DNA from: Sphingomonadales bacterium
GTDB lineage: Bacteria > Pseudomonadota > Alphaproteobacteria > Sphingomonadales > Sphingomonadaceae
DNA: 64,000 nucleotides
Reading direction: 5' to 3'
NCBI GenBank assembly: GCA_016721875.1
Contig: JADKHG010000001.1
Coordinates: forward strand, 496,001-560,000
Made by a program: the position numbers and the translations under genes. Numbering within the stretch: the first letter of the stretch is position 1; each line of letters starts with the position of its first letter. This document shows, piece after piece, positions 24,011-33,115 of the stretch. Below the pieces are notes generated by a model. The model did not search any database, was not told the origin of the DNA, and saw only the letters and a list, made by a program, of their open reading frames with translations.

Positions 24011-24940
24011 TCAGTGTTTGGCAAGGAAGGCGAGATGATGCTTCGCGGTTTCTGCCGGCTTTTCGATCATCGGGACGTGGCCGACATCTTCGAATATCAC
24101 CAGCTCGCTGTGTGCAATGCCCTCATGCTGGACAATCGCACAGGTGACATCGAGCAAGCGGTCGTGCCGCCCCCAGATGATCTGGGTCGGGATTTCGATT
24201 TCCTTCAGCCGATCGTTGAGCGGATTGTTCAGGCCGTCTTCGGCAATTTGCTGGAAAATTTTGTCGAGCAGTTTTTCGTGCGGCTTCACATCGCCGAACA
24301 TCATTTTCTTGAACTGGCGTGGAACAAATCGCGGCTTGTGCGCAATAAAGGCGAGCAACCGGTCGAGATCGGCCAGCGTACGTGGCACCAGCGGGCTTTC
24401 GCCTTGCATCACCATCTGCTGCAATTCGCTTTCGTCGGTACCGATAACGCCAGCATTGTTGAAAAGGGTCAGCGTTACCAACCGGTCCGGAAAATCGAGC
24501 GCAAAGCGCAGCGCGATCGCGCCGCCCATGCTGTTGCCGCCCAAATGGCATTTTTCAATTCCCAGCGTATCGAGGAAATCCTTGAGCCGTGCCGCCTGGG
24601 CAGCGACGCTATGGTCAGGTTCAAAGCTGCGGTCATTTTCGCCAAAACCGGGAAGATCAGGAAAGATCAGCCGATAATCTTTGGCGGCATAGGGTGCATA
24701 AAACGCCCAATTGTCCTTATCCCCGCCAAAACCGTGGACGAGCACCAGTGGCTTGCCCGCAGGATTGCCACCTTCGAGATAGGGCCATGTCATGCCACCG
24801 ACCACCACCGATTTCTGCACCAGCCCGGCTTTGCGCCGCAAGGCATCACGGGCGAAGTTGAACAGCACGCGTGGCGCAAACAGATAAAGCATGAAGGGGC
24901 TGGCAAGCACCAGCGCGAGGATGATGAGCAAAAATGTCAT
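24011..24940 (-). CDS. Membrane-anchored alpha/beta hydrolase
   Basis: 309 residues. An N-terminal membrane helix (MTFLLIILALVLASPFMLYL) anchors the protein. The hydrolase fold follows: VLVHGFGGDKDNW (oxyanion HG), nucleophile elbow GNSMGG (Ser about 140), the acid in WGRHDRLLD and catalytic His in EDVGHVPMIEKP. Substrate is unknown; the place at the end of a run of acyltransferases and lipases suggests an acylglycerol or fatty ester. Its start overlaps the stop of the monoacylglycerol-lipase-like gene by 4 bases. Confidence 0.9.
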   Translation of the reverse strand: MTFLLIILALVLASPFMLYLFAPRVLFNFARDALRRKAGLVQKSVVVGGMTWPYLEGGNPAGKPLVLVHGFGGDKDNWAFYAPYAAKDYRLIFPDLPGFGENDRSFEPDHSVAAQAARLKDFLDTLGIEKCHLGGNSMGGAIALRFALDFPDRLVTLTLFNNAGVIGTDESELQQMVMQGESPLVPRTLADLDRLLAFIAHKPRFVPRQFKKMMFGDVKPHEKLLDKIFQQIAEDGLNNPLNDRLKEIEIPTQIIWGRHDRLLDVTCAIVQHEGIAHSELVIFEDVGHVPMIEKPAETAKHHLAFLAKH

Positions 24941-25793
24941 GGATTGGCAGCTTTCGGCAAATGCGCGTCGATCCAGCCGGTGACATCGGCCAGAACCGCT
25001 TCGCGTTCGGGTTCGTTGAAAATTTCGTGAAACAGGTGTGGGTAGATTTTGATCTGCTTATCAGGCGAACCAAGATGGTCGTAAAGATATTGCGATCCTT
25101 CGGGCGCGGCCAGACTGTCTTCTGCGCCGTGCAGGATCAGCATCGGCACGCGGATTGTCCGGGCTTCTGCCTGCACGCGATGCATCGCCTCGAACATTTC
25201 CTTGGCCAGCCGCGCGCTGATCTTGCCGGTATAGACCAGCGGGTCGGCGAGATAGTCTGAAACAACCTTTGGATCGCGGCTGACGCCGTTGGCATCGAGC
25301 CCCAACACACCATTTTCGGCAACAGCCGCGACAACAGACGGCTGATGAAAATCATCAATCGCGAAGGCTCTTCGGCAGGCTTGATCGCCGGGCCGGACAA
25401 GATTGCACCCGCATATTCGGCCTGATGGCTCAACAAATGCGTCGCCGAAATCAGCCCGCCCATCGAATGGCCGATCAGGATCAATGGTAGGCCCGGATGT
25501 CGTGCCTTGACCTGTGCCAGCAACGCCTCGACACCATCGGTGAAGGCCGAAAAAGCGGGGACAAAACCGGGCGTGCCGCTGGATTTGCCATGTCCCCAAT
25601 GATCAAGCGCATAGACCGCCAGACCTTTGGCATTCAACACTGCTGCGACATGATCATAGCGCCGCAAATGCTCGGCATATCCGTGGATAAGCAAGACCAC
25701 CGCCCTCGGCGTTTCCGACGGTAACCATGCGTGCCAGTGCAGCTTTGCACCGGCCCCCGCCGAATTCGTTGGCAGAATGATCGGCGTTTCCAT
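24937..25793 (-). pseudogene. Monoacylglycerol lipase-like alpha/beta hydrolase, single-base frame break near 25310
   Basis: Frame one starts METPIILPTNSAGAGAKLHW at 25793 with VLLIHGYAEHLRRYDHV (the HGxxEHxxRY block of monoacylglycerol lipases), ALDHWGHGKSSGTPGF and nucleophile elbow GHSMGG. After RLLPKM the sense moves to another frame: GVLGLDANGVSRDPKVVSDY, PMLILHGAEDSLAAPEGSQ (acid) and IYPHLFHEIFNEPER (His), ending at 24937. One G missing from GGG at 25310-25311 explains it. The repaired protein has about 285 residues and would hydrolyse monoacylglycerols. One-base overlap with the patatin stop, 4-base overlap with the next hydrolase. Confidence 0.82.
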
Positions 25794-27301
25794 CAGCCGA
25801 TTTTCTTCTTCATCGCGCGCTTTTTGGGCTCGATGTCGGCATTTTCATATTCGGCGAGAATGCGGTCAAGCGTCAGGCTGATCTTTGTTTGCGCACGCAC
25901 CATTTCGATCTTGGGCCAGGTCGCGCGTTCACCCAGATCCATCAACTCGCTGATATCCTCAAGCGAGAGGTTGCTGAGGATTTTCGACGGCGACCACATC
26001 ATCATCGGGCGGATGATATTGATATCACCCGAATAATCCTGATTGATGACCGACATCGTCATATTGGCCAGACTGTGGAGTTGCGGAACCAGTTGCAGCG
26101 GCTTGTCCCACAATTGCATATTGACGTTGAGCCACGCCTTCAGCGTCGAAACCGACGCACGGCGGATCGCCGAAAGCGGTCCCGGCCCTTGCGTCACATC
26201 GCTTGCAAAGGGCGTGATCAGCGGATTAGCCTGGCTGACAATATGGTGGTTGACCCCGTAAAGCCGCGACAGCCGTTTCGACGGCAGGTCATGCGTCACC
26301 GAACCATCGACCCATTTGCGTCCCGGCAGATAGGGAACGCGATTGCCTTCATGATCCTTGGCATGGAGTGCCACAGGCTCATAAATTCCCGGAACGGCGC
26401 ACGACGCCAATACCGCATCGCGAATGAAAACATTGGGCGACGTGATCGCGTTCATCAACCGTCCGTTCTGATGTTTTTCGGCGGGTGCGATCGAGATGTT
26501 GAGATGCCGTCCGGTCAGTTCATAGGCCTCCTGAAAGGTCAGGTCGGGAATGATTTCTTCCAGCCGTTCACGCACCTGAACCTGGCTCATCCGCTTGGAT
26601 GCACCAAAGGGGTTGAACAAGGTTTGCCCCTCGTCATTTTCATATTCGCGGGCAAGCTTGTCGGGGTCGAAATAGGGGGCAAGTTCATCGTTGGTATGGG
26701 TGCAAACCAGCGCACCGATCACCGACCCGCCACTTGATCCCGAAATGATGTTGGGCAGCAAACCTTCCGACCACAGGGCCTTCACCACGCCCGCATGGAA
26801 GAACAAAAATGCGCCCGACCCGCTCATCAGCAGCGCCGAGCAGCCATAGCAATGATAGGCGCGGCGGAAGAAATCGCGTTTCTCTTCGACCGGAATTTCA
26901 TCGACTTCGGGGCTCGCCAGATGCACCAACGCATCGGCAATCGCATCGACATAGTCGTGGATCAGTTGCTTGGTGCCAAAACGCGCCTCGGCCCACAGGC
27001 TGTCATTGGCCATCCCGTCCATATTGCCGTGGATGCCTTCGTTGAGCGTGTAGAGCAGCCCTTCATTGTCACCTGCTGCGCGCAGTTCATTCAATGTTTC
27101 GAGGCGGCGGCGGATCGATTTATAGCCATAATGCTCGCTGGCATCGCGCTCACGCCAATTGGCCTTGCCGCTTTTGCTGTCCAGCTTTTGCGCGGCTTCT
27201 GACCATTCGAAATAATCTTTCGCCTTGGCGAGTTCAGTTTCGGTGCCGAACAATGGGTTCAACATCATGTCAAATACCTTCGATCCGGGAATGTCTGCCA
27301 C
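25793..27301 (-). CDS. Patatin-like triacylglycerol lipase with DUF3336
   Basis: 502 residues. N-terminal DUF3336 region (about 20-150: KDYFEWSEAAQKLD, YKSIRRRLETLNELR, GNMDGMAN) precedes a patatin domain, as in yeast lipid-droplet lipases Tgl3/4/5. Catalytic dyad: Ser190 in GSSGGS and Asp in KWVDGSVTHDLP (about 327), with the Gly-rich oxyanion segment LMSGSGAFLFFHAGV. C-terminus ends in a short basic run (EPKKRAMKKKIG). It likely releases fatty acids from triacylglycerol on the surface of lipid bodies. Starts 2 bases after the WS/DGAT stop, so the maker and the user of storage lipid are in one operon. Confidence 0.92.
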   Translation of the reverse strand: MADIPGSKVFDMMLNPLFGTETELAKAKDYFEWSEAAQKLDSKSGKANWRERDASEHYGYKSIRRRLETLNELRAAGDNEGLLYTLNEGIHGNMDGMANDSLWAEARFGTKQLIHDYVDAIADALVHLASPEVDEIPVEEKRDFFRRAYHCYGCSALLMSGSGAFLFFHAGVVKALWSEGLLPNIISGSSGGSVIGALVCTHTNDELAPYFDPDKLAREYENDEGQTLFNPFGASKRMSQVQVRERLEEIIPDLTFQEAYELTGRHLNISIAPAEKHQNGRLMNAITSPNVFIRDAVLASCAVPGIYEPVALHAKDHEGNRVPYLPGRKWVDGSVTHDLPSKRLSRLYGVNHHIVSQANPLITPFASDVTQGPGPLSAIRRASVSTLKAWLNVNMQLWDKPLQLVPQLHSLANMTMSVINQDYSGDINIIRPMMMWSPSKILSNLSLEDISELMDLGERATWPKIEMVRAQTKISLTLDRILAEYENADIEPKKRAMKKKIG

Positions 27302-27302
27302 G

Positions 27303-28880
27303 TCAGCCTTTTGACCGGGTACCGCGCTTTGCGGCGGGTTTGGCTTTGGTGGCGGCTCCCTTTTTTGCTTTACCCGCTTTTGGCGGAACGTCCCGCTTGG
27401 GCTTTACCACCGCTTTTGGCTTGCTGGCAACGCGAGGCTTGGCTTTATCCACCGGCTTTGGCGCTTTTGCAGGATCGGCCGCCATAAGCTCGGCGAATGA
27501 TGCCTCTATACACTCTCTGAAAAAGGCAATGTCAGGGAGGATTGAGCGTTCCGACGTGATGCAGAAACTCATCCGGCCATTGTAACTGGGGGTGGCAATG
27601 AACAGCCCCATATTATGCGCCAGCGGCGCCATGCCATATTGATGCGTCAGCTTTGCGCCATTCATATAGAGCGGAAACTGGGGGCCCGGCACATTGGAGA
27701 TGAAGACATTGGTCGCCTTTGGCGCGAAACGCGGGCTCGACAGTAAACGCGCAACACCCGACATGGTGGCACCCGGAATATGTTTGCTCAAATCGGTCAT
27801 CACCCGCGCCGACAGGCCGGTCTTCGCCTCTTTGGCATCCTGCGTATAGGCTCGTATCGCCTTAAGCCGGACGAGCGGATCAGCAAGGTGGGTGGCCAGC
27901 TCGACCGACATCGCCGAGATGTTGTTTCCCGGCATTTCTGCGTCGCTCGATTGGGAACGGAGATTGACAGGAGCGACTGCGACCAGCGGCTTTTTCGGCA
28001 ATTCCTTATGGTGCTGCAAATAGCGACGCAACGCACCGGAGCAAACAGCCAGCACAACATCGTTGATCGTTGCGCCTTCGACTTTTTTCCGGATCGACGA
28101 CAAATCGGCCAGCGCAAAATCCGTTCCGTCGAACATCTTGTGCGGAGACAGGGCCGCATTGAACCGGGTTTGCGGAACGCCGCTTTCATTGCCTTTGCCC
28201 TGCGACAGGCTCTTTTGCGCCTCGCTCAAAATCGCAGGCGACATCTTCATCAGCGATTCCATGAACTTCACCGGTGACGTCAGATTAGCCGTTGCCGCGC
28301 GCGACAGGATTTCAACCGTGCTGGGCTCCTTCGCCAGTTCAAAACTACCCTCTGGGACTTTGATCACCGGCGTCCCGTTTGCATCGATGTCGCTGAGCGT
28401 TACAAAGAAATGCGCGGCTGATGCGCCATCAATGGCGGCGTGGTGAATGCGGGTCAGGATGGCGTAGCTGCCGGGTGCTATGCCGGCTATCCGATCGAGC
28501 CCTTCAACAACATACATGTCCCACAATGGCCGGTTCATATCCATCGGGCGGCTGAAATGGCGCGCGACCTGAATACAGAATTGCCTCCAATCGCCAGGTT
28601 CGGGCAGCCGCACATGGCTGATATGCGTTTCCAGCTCGAAGGCTTCATCCTCAACCCAATAGGGATGGTCGAAATCGAACGGCAGGCGGTAAAGCTTGCG
28701 CTTGAACACTGGCGAAGTGTGCAGACGGCTTTCGACGTGGCGAACAATATCCTTGAACCGCACCTTGCCACCAGGTGCAGTTGCCGGATCGAATATATAG
28801 GCCGCCATCACATGCGTCAGCGTGCTGGGAGTCTGGATATAGAGGAATTGTGCGTCTTGCGCGTTCAACTGCTGGGTCAT
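27303..28880 (-). CDS. Wax ester synthase / acyl-CoA:diacylglycerol acyltransferase (WS/DGAT) with basic tail
   Basis: 525 residues. Opens MTQQLNAQDAQFLYIQTPST as usual in the family. The active-site motif HHxxxDG is HHAAIDG at residues 136-142. Further blocks: NRPLWDMYVVEGLD, TINDVVLAVCSGALRRYL, VAPVNLRSQ, NNISAMSVELATHLADPL and FISNVPGPQFPLYMNGAKL. It esterifies diacylglycerol or fatty alcohol with acyl-CoA to make triacylglycerol or wax at the inner membrane. Unusual: the last 55 or so residues are almost only Lys, Ala, Pro and Arg (KPKAVVKPKRDVPPKAGKAK), like histone H1 or PhaF tails. Its start overlaps the stop of the PlsB gene by 4 bases. Confidence 0.95.
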   Translation of the reverse strand: MTQQLNAQDAQFLYIQTPSTLTHVMAAYIFDPATAPGGKVRFKDIVRHVESRLHTSPVFKRKLYRLPFDFDHPYWVEDEAFELETHISHVRLPEPGDWRQFCIQVARHFSRPMDMNRPLWDMYVVEGLDRIAGIAPGSYAILTRIHHAAIDGASAAHFFVTLSDIDANGTPVIKVPEGSFELAKEPSTVEILSRAATANLTSPVKFMESLMKMSPAILSEAQKSLSQGKGNESGVPQTRFNAALSPHKMFDGTDFALADLSSIRKKVEGATINDVVLAVCSGALRRYLQHHKELPKKPLVAVAPVNLRSQSSDAEMPGNNISAMSVELATHLADPLVRLKAIRAYTQDAKEAKTGLSARVMTDLSKHIPGATMSGVARLLSSPRFAPKATNVFISNVPGPQFPLYMNGAKLTHQYGMAPLAHNMGLFIATPSYNGRMSFCITSERSILPDIAFFRECIEASFAELMAADPAKAPKPVDKAKPRVASKPKAVVKPKRDVPPKAGKAKKGAATKAKPAAKRGTRSKG

Positions 28881-31225
28881 GTGCCCATTTCCCTTTCGGC
28901 GTTACGCTCTGCCTGAGCGAGCAGCTCAATACGCATTTTTTCCATCCTGCGCGATAGCCCGCGAAACTCGGCAAGCAATTTGCGTCGGCTGCGCGCGACT
29001 TCCTCAGTCGTTACCCCTGCCAGTCCAAGATGTTCGACCATCTTGTAGCCATTTTCGAACAGGATCTTGCCAATCGATGCTTCGCTGCTGATCCGGCGCA
29101 GCAGATAGGCCTGACGTCCTTCGGCAAGCCCCTGCTCGACGCACGCCTTGCTCTCAAGCGCTTCGCCGACCTTCAGCCGCACAAATTGGTCGAGGACAAT
29201 GGTATAAGCCTCGACAAAGGCAGCAATACTGCGTGGCCTACAAAAGGCTGGAAGCTGCGTACAAGCCGCCGCAATTCCTGTCCGCCTGCCGCCAGCCGCG
29301 CGGACCATTGGCCATCGGTACGGTCAAGTTCGGCACGCAAATCTCGCTGAAACTGTTCGCGCGGTGGATAGAAAAATTCGAATTTAAACAGGTCACGAAG
29401 CCGCATCGCTTCTGCCCAAAAAGCATCCTCGCAATTTCCATCGCATTCGTCATCCACCTTGAACAATGCGAATTCGATGATTGCCTTGTCGAGGAAATGA
29501 TGGACGATGGTGTTGCGGTAATAGCTTGCCATCGCATGTTTGGCAGGTTCAATCGCATAGACGCTGGCGCTTCCGCTTTCATCGCGGTGGATCAGCCCCG
29601 AATTGACCAATGTGTCGGCGGTGGCACGCAACGCTGAGCGGTCAAGCGTTTCCAATTCGCTGCTCAGCCTTATCCCGCGTGCGCGCGCCCAGTCGGCGAT
29701 AAGCGTCATTGTCTGCACCAGTTCCTCTGCTGTCGCGCCGCGTGGGGCCGTACCAAGCAGGATCATACACAAAGCTGCCGTTTCGGTGATTGGCGTCACC
29801 CGATTGGCATTGACCGAAGCATCAAAGGCGATTTTGGAAAGTGCTAGCTTGTCCTCAGGATCAGGCGCACGGGCAACGACCACCGGCTTGCCCAGATCAA
29901 TACGCACCTTCCCCATCGGCTCGCGAAGGCTTTTGAGATAACCGATGAACCAGGAAAAGGACTCCGGCGCCTTGGCCCGCCCTGTTTGCTCCTCGGCATA
30001 TTCCTCGACATCGCGGATGAGGTCGAAGCTGGTGACAAACGGAACGATATGAACATCTTCGATTCCACCATCGTGAGCCGCATCAAGCACATATTTGAGG
30101 ATGCCATATTTGGGCGGCATCAACTTGCCCAGCCGCGAGCGCGTTCCCTCCAGAGCCCAAGACATGGGGAAGCGTTTCTCCAGAAGATAGGCAATATATT
30201 GCCGCAGCACGACTTTATAAACGGGCAGGTCCTGAAAGCTGCGGCGGATGAAGATCATACCGGATCGGCGGAACAGCGTGCCAATCCCGAAAAAGTCGAG
30301 ATTGATGCCGCCAAAACTGTGCAGCATCGTCATGTCGTTGTCGTAAAACAACGCGTTGGGTGTAATGCCGTCGAGATAGGTTTTGTGCGTGAACAACAAC
30401 ACCGTTGGTTTTGAGCGGATCAGTTCGCGCAATTGCTCAAGTTCATCGGGATCATAGACAAAGCCTTTGTCATAGCCTTGCGTCATCATGAAGCGTTCGA
30501 GGCGCGCGCGCAGATCCAGAAACAATGCGCTTGGGGTCGAGATGACCTCTTTCATATATTTGCGCGCTTCTGGCATCAGGTCGCGCCGCGACTTTCCGCT
30601 TTCAGCCGCAATTGCGGCGATCGCCTCGCGAAATTTGGGGCTGGCAGCGATGCTGTCTGCAACGAAACGCGGCACTTTATAGCGGGTGCCGACGACACCG
30701 CGTTCCTGCATTTCAAGAGTCAGCACGGCTTGCCGCGCAACAAAGCCCGCAAAGCCGCTGGTTTCGTCGTCTCCCGGAGTGCCCACATCCTCAACAAAGC
30801 GGCGCTTCAAATCAGCGATCGTCGCAGGCTCACCCAGCACATTGCGCGCGACGACGGTTTCGCATCAGGATTATGCGCGCACGCAAGCTTCCCGGAAGAC
30901 GCGGATCGCCGAAAACGATGTCGCGCAACCTTAGTGCACGGTCCTTGTCGAAATTGGGAATACGCCAGGCGATGCGCACCGGGATGATCAGGCTGGCATC
31001 ATCGCTTGCTGTCAGCCGCGCCGCCAGCGGCTCGAGTTTTAGCGCCTTGCTTTCATCCGACAGCGGAAGCGCGATCCATTCACCCTCTTCCACCTGACCC
31101 CAGGTGCCATGCAACCAGTCGAGAAGATGCTTGCGTTCTACCCCGTTGCGCGCGTCGAGGATGAACAGTTTCTTGCCTGCGTAGCGGAGCGGGTCTCCCT
31201 CCCATTTCGCGACTGGCGCATTCAT
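28877..31225 (-). pseudogene. plsB: PlsB-like glycerol-3-phosphate acyltransferase, two frame breaks
   Basis: Three successive frames on the minus strand make one PlsB-like protein of about 780 residues (E. coli PlsB 807). Part one (31225 to about 30870): DPLRYAGKKLFILDARNG through FGDPRLPGSLRARI. Part two (about 30855-29220): VARNVLGEPATIADLKRRF, acyltransferase block HKTYLD (H-x4-D, near 30370-30390), GGINLDFFGIGTLFRRSGMI, FIRRSF and the EGTRSRLGKL motif. Part three (29220-28877): AFVEAYTIVLDQFVRLKVGE to the stop. Break one near 30850-30875 shifts the frame by a net +1, break two near 29219-29222 needs one added base. It makes lysophosphatidate from glycerol-3-phosphate. Starts 3 bases after HAD-PlsC. 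Confidence 0.85.
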
Positions 31226-31228
31226 CGC

Positions 31229-32815
31229 TTACCGGCCTTTGCCCTTTGCGGTGGCGGGCTTTTTGGGCGGCGCCTTGGGCTTCACTTTTGGCTGGGCTTT
31301 GGCCTTCGCTACAGAAGCCTTCGCTTTTTTCGGAGCAGGCGTTTCTTTGGCCGCTTTGGCCTTTTCGCGCGCCGGCTCCGGCGCTTCTTCAGGCTGGCCA
31401 AGCGCCTTCAAAAACAGGTTGCGCACTTCAGCCACATGCAGGTTCATTGTCTTCGCACTCCAGCCGCTGGTATCCACAGGCGGCAACACGTCGACACGTA
31501 CTGTCGCCGGACGCATGACAAATTCATTTTTGGGCGCAACGTCGCCTGCGTTGTGGATGACAATGGGGACAATCGGCACACCCGCCTGCATCGCCAGATG
31601 GAAGGCGCCTTTTTTAAACGGCCCGAGTTTGGGCGACAGTGTCCGTGTGCCTTCAGGCGCGATGCAGATCGACTTGCCGTCTTTCTGGATAGCATCGACA
31701 AGTGGTTCCATAGCCTTGATCGCATCGCTGCTATTTTTGCGGTCTATGAAGACTGTCCCTGCCCATTCCATGATCTGGCCAAGGATCGGGATGTTCTTGA
31801 TTTCCTGCTTGCCCACCCCGCCCATATCCTTGCGGATCAGCTTGGCGAGGATGACGACATCAGCCTTCGACTGGTGGTTGAACACGAACACGCAGGGCCG
31901 CGCCGCCCACAAATTGCGCTCGCCATAAACGTCGAGATCCATTCCGACCATGGCCGCCGCAAAATCGCCGAACAATCCCATCGAGAAATTCATTGCCTCG
32001 CGCTGCGAACGGGTGAGCGCCCAGATCGGAAGGCCAGCGGCAAAGGCACCGACCAGCGAACTGGTGGCGTAGATGGTGCGGGTATAGTCCAGAATCGACG
32101 GCGTCCCCCGGCTGCCAAATTCCTGCACCGGCCAATCGCGCTGCCGCGCAATGTTGCGTAGCTTAGTGTTCGGATTGAGCACGCGCGGCTTGCCAACACG
32201 CTCAAGCAGCTCAATATCGTCGCTGCTGTCCGAATAGAAATAGCTGTTGTCGAGATCACAGCCAAAGCGTTCTGCGAGCGATTCCGCCGAGATCACCTTG
32301 CCCTCTCCAAAGCATAAGGGTCGGATGATTTCGCCTGTAAATTCCCCATTTTCGATTTCATATTCGGAGCAAAGAATATGCTCGATGTCGAGGTCACGGG
32401 CAGTCGGTTCGATCTGATAGATGGTCGCAGACGAGACGATGGCGACGGTATGTCCCTTCGCCTGATGCGCCCGGATGATTTCCCGGCTTTCGGGGTAGAC
32501 TTTTTTGGCGATATGCTTCTGGTACAATTCCTCACCAAATTCGCGGAAGCTTTCCTCGGTCACACCCTTCATGAATTTGGCAGCCGCGGTCATCAGCCCC
32601 GAAAAACCGATGCTGCCCATATTATATTGCGACATCACATTGGCGGTCTCGATAATCTCTTCGAGCCCCATTTCGCGGCGTTTGAACTTTTCCTGCAACA
32701 ACGCCATCGCGGAATAGCCTGCGATGATCGTACCATCAAAATCGAACAGCGCCGCAATGTGCGGCCCCGATTCCGATGCATTGATTTCTTCCAGATAGTT
32801 GCGGTGACGTGCCAA
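31229..32815 (-). CDS. HAD hydrolase-PlsC (1-acylglycerol-3-phosphate acyltransferase) fusion with basic tail
   Basis: 528 residues from a TTG at 32815 behind GGGAGAGAACGGC. Domain one (about 18-235): SerB-like HAD-IB phosphatase with ALFDFDGTIIAG (Asp nucleophile, residues 25-30), VAIVSSAT and FYSDSSDDIELL. Domain two (about 290-450): PlsC acyltransferase with NHQSKAD (313-319, the NHx4D box) and PEGTRT (387-392). The same fusion is PlsC (Rv2483c) in Mycobacterium tuberculosis. It acylates lysophosphatidate; the HAD part may remove the phosphate to give diacylglycerol for the WS/DGAT. Residues 480-528 are a Lys/Ala/Pro tail like that of the WS/DGAT. First gene of the leftward lipid unit. Confidence 0.93.
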   Translation of the reverse strand: MARHRNYLEEINASESGPHIAALFDFDGTIIAGYSAMALLQEKFKRREMGLEEIIETANVMSQYNMGSIGFSGLMTAAAKFMKGVTEESFREFGEELYQKHIAKKVYPESREIIRAHQAKGHTVAIVSSATIYQIEPTARDLDIEHILCSEYEIENGEFTGEIIRPLCFGEGKVISAESLAERFGCDLDNSYFYSDSSDDIELLERVGKPRVLNPNTKLRNIARQRDWPVQEFGSRGTPSILDYTRTIYATSSLVGAFAAGLPIWALTRSQREAMNFSMGLFGDFAAAMVGMDLDVYGERNLWAARPCVFVFNHQSKADVVILAKLIRKDMGGVGKQEIKNIPILGQIMEWAGTVFIDRKNSSDAIKAMEPLVDAIQKDGKSICIAPEGTRTLSPKLGPFKKGAFHLAMQAGVPIVPIVIHNAGDVAPKNEFVMRPATVRVDVLPPVDTSGWSAKTMNLHVAEVRNLFLKALGQPEEAPEPAREKAKAAKETPAPKKAKASVAKAKAQPKVKPKAPPKKPATAKGKGR

Positions 32816-32910
32816 GCCGTTCTCTCCCTAACCCCTACTCTTCTGTCATTCATGACAGGGTTGCGGCGCAAATCAACCGTTCACAGGAAAGGATGTCCAA
32901 ATATGGGAAA

Positions 32911-32986
32911 TGGTGCCGCTTAGGTGACTCGAACACCTGACCCCATCATTACGAATGATGTGCTCTACCAACTGAGCTAAAGCGGC
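32911..32986 (-). tRNA. tRNA-Thr (anticodon CGT)
   Basis: 76 bases with encoded CCA. Minus strand: acceptor GCCGCTT pairs with AAGCGGC, D-arm TAGCTCAGTTGGTAGAGCA, anticodon stem-loop CATCATTCGTAATGATG giving CGT, T-arm CAGGTGTTCGAGTCACCTA. Lies between the storage-lipid unit and a PAS-protein gene. Confidence 0.96.
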
Positions 32987-33115
32987 CTGTCGTCGATTGA
33001 CGGGCTTGGCGCGCATAGCCAGCGGCAGCGGCAAATTCAAGCATCAATCGGTTATAGCCCTGCTGCGTGCGCGGTTTACCAGTCGTTAACCATCTGTGTC
33101 CATTATGGTGCGGTA

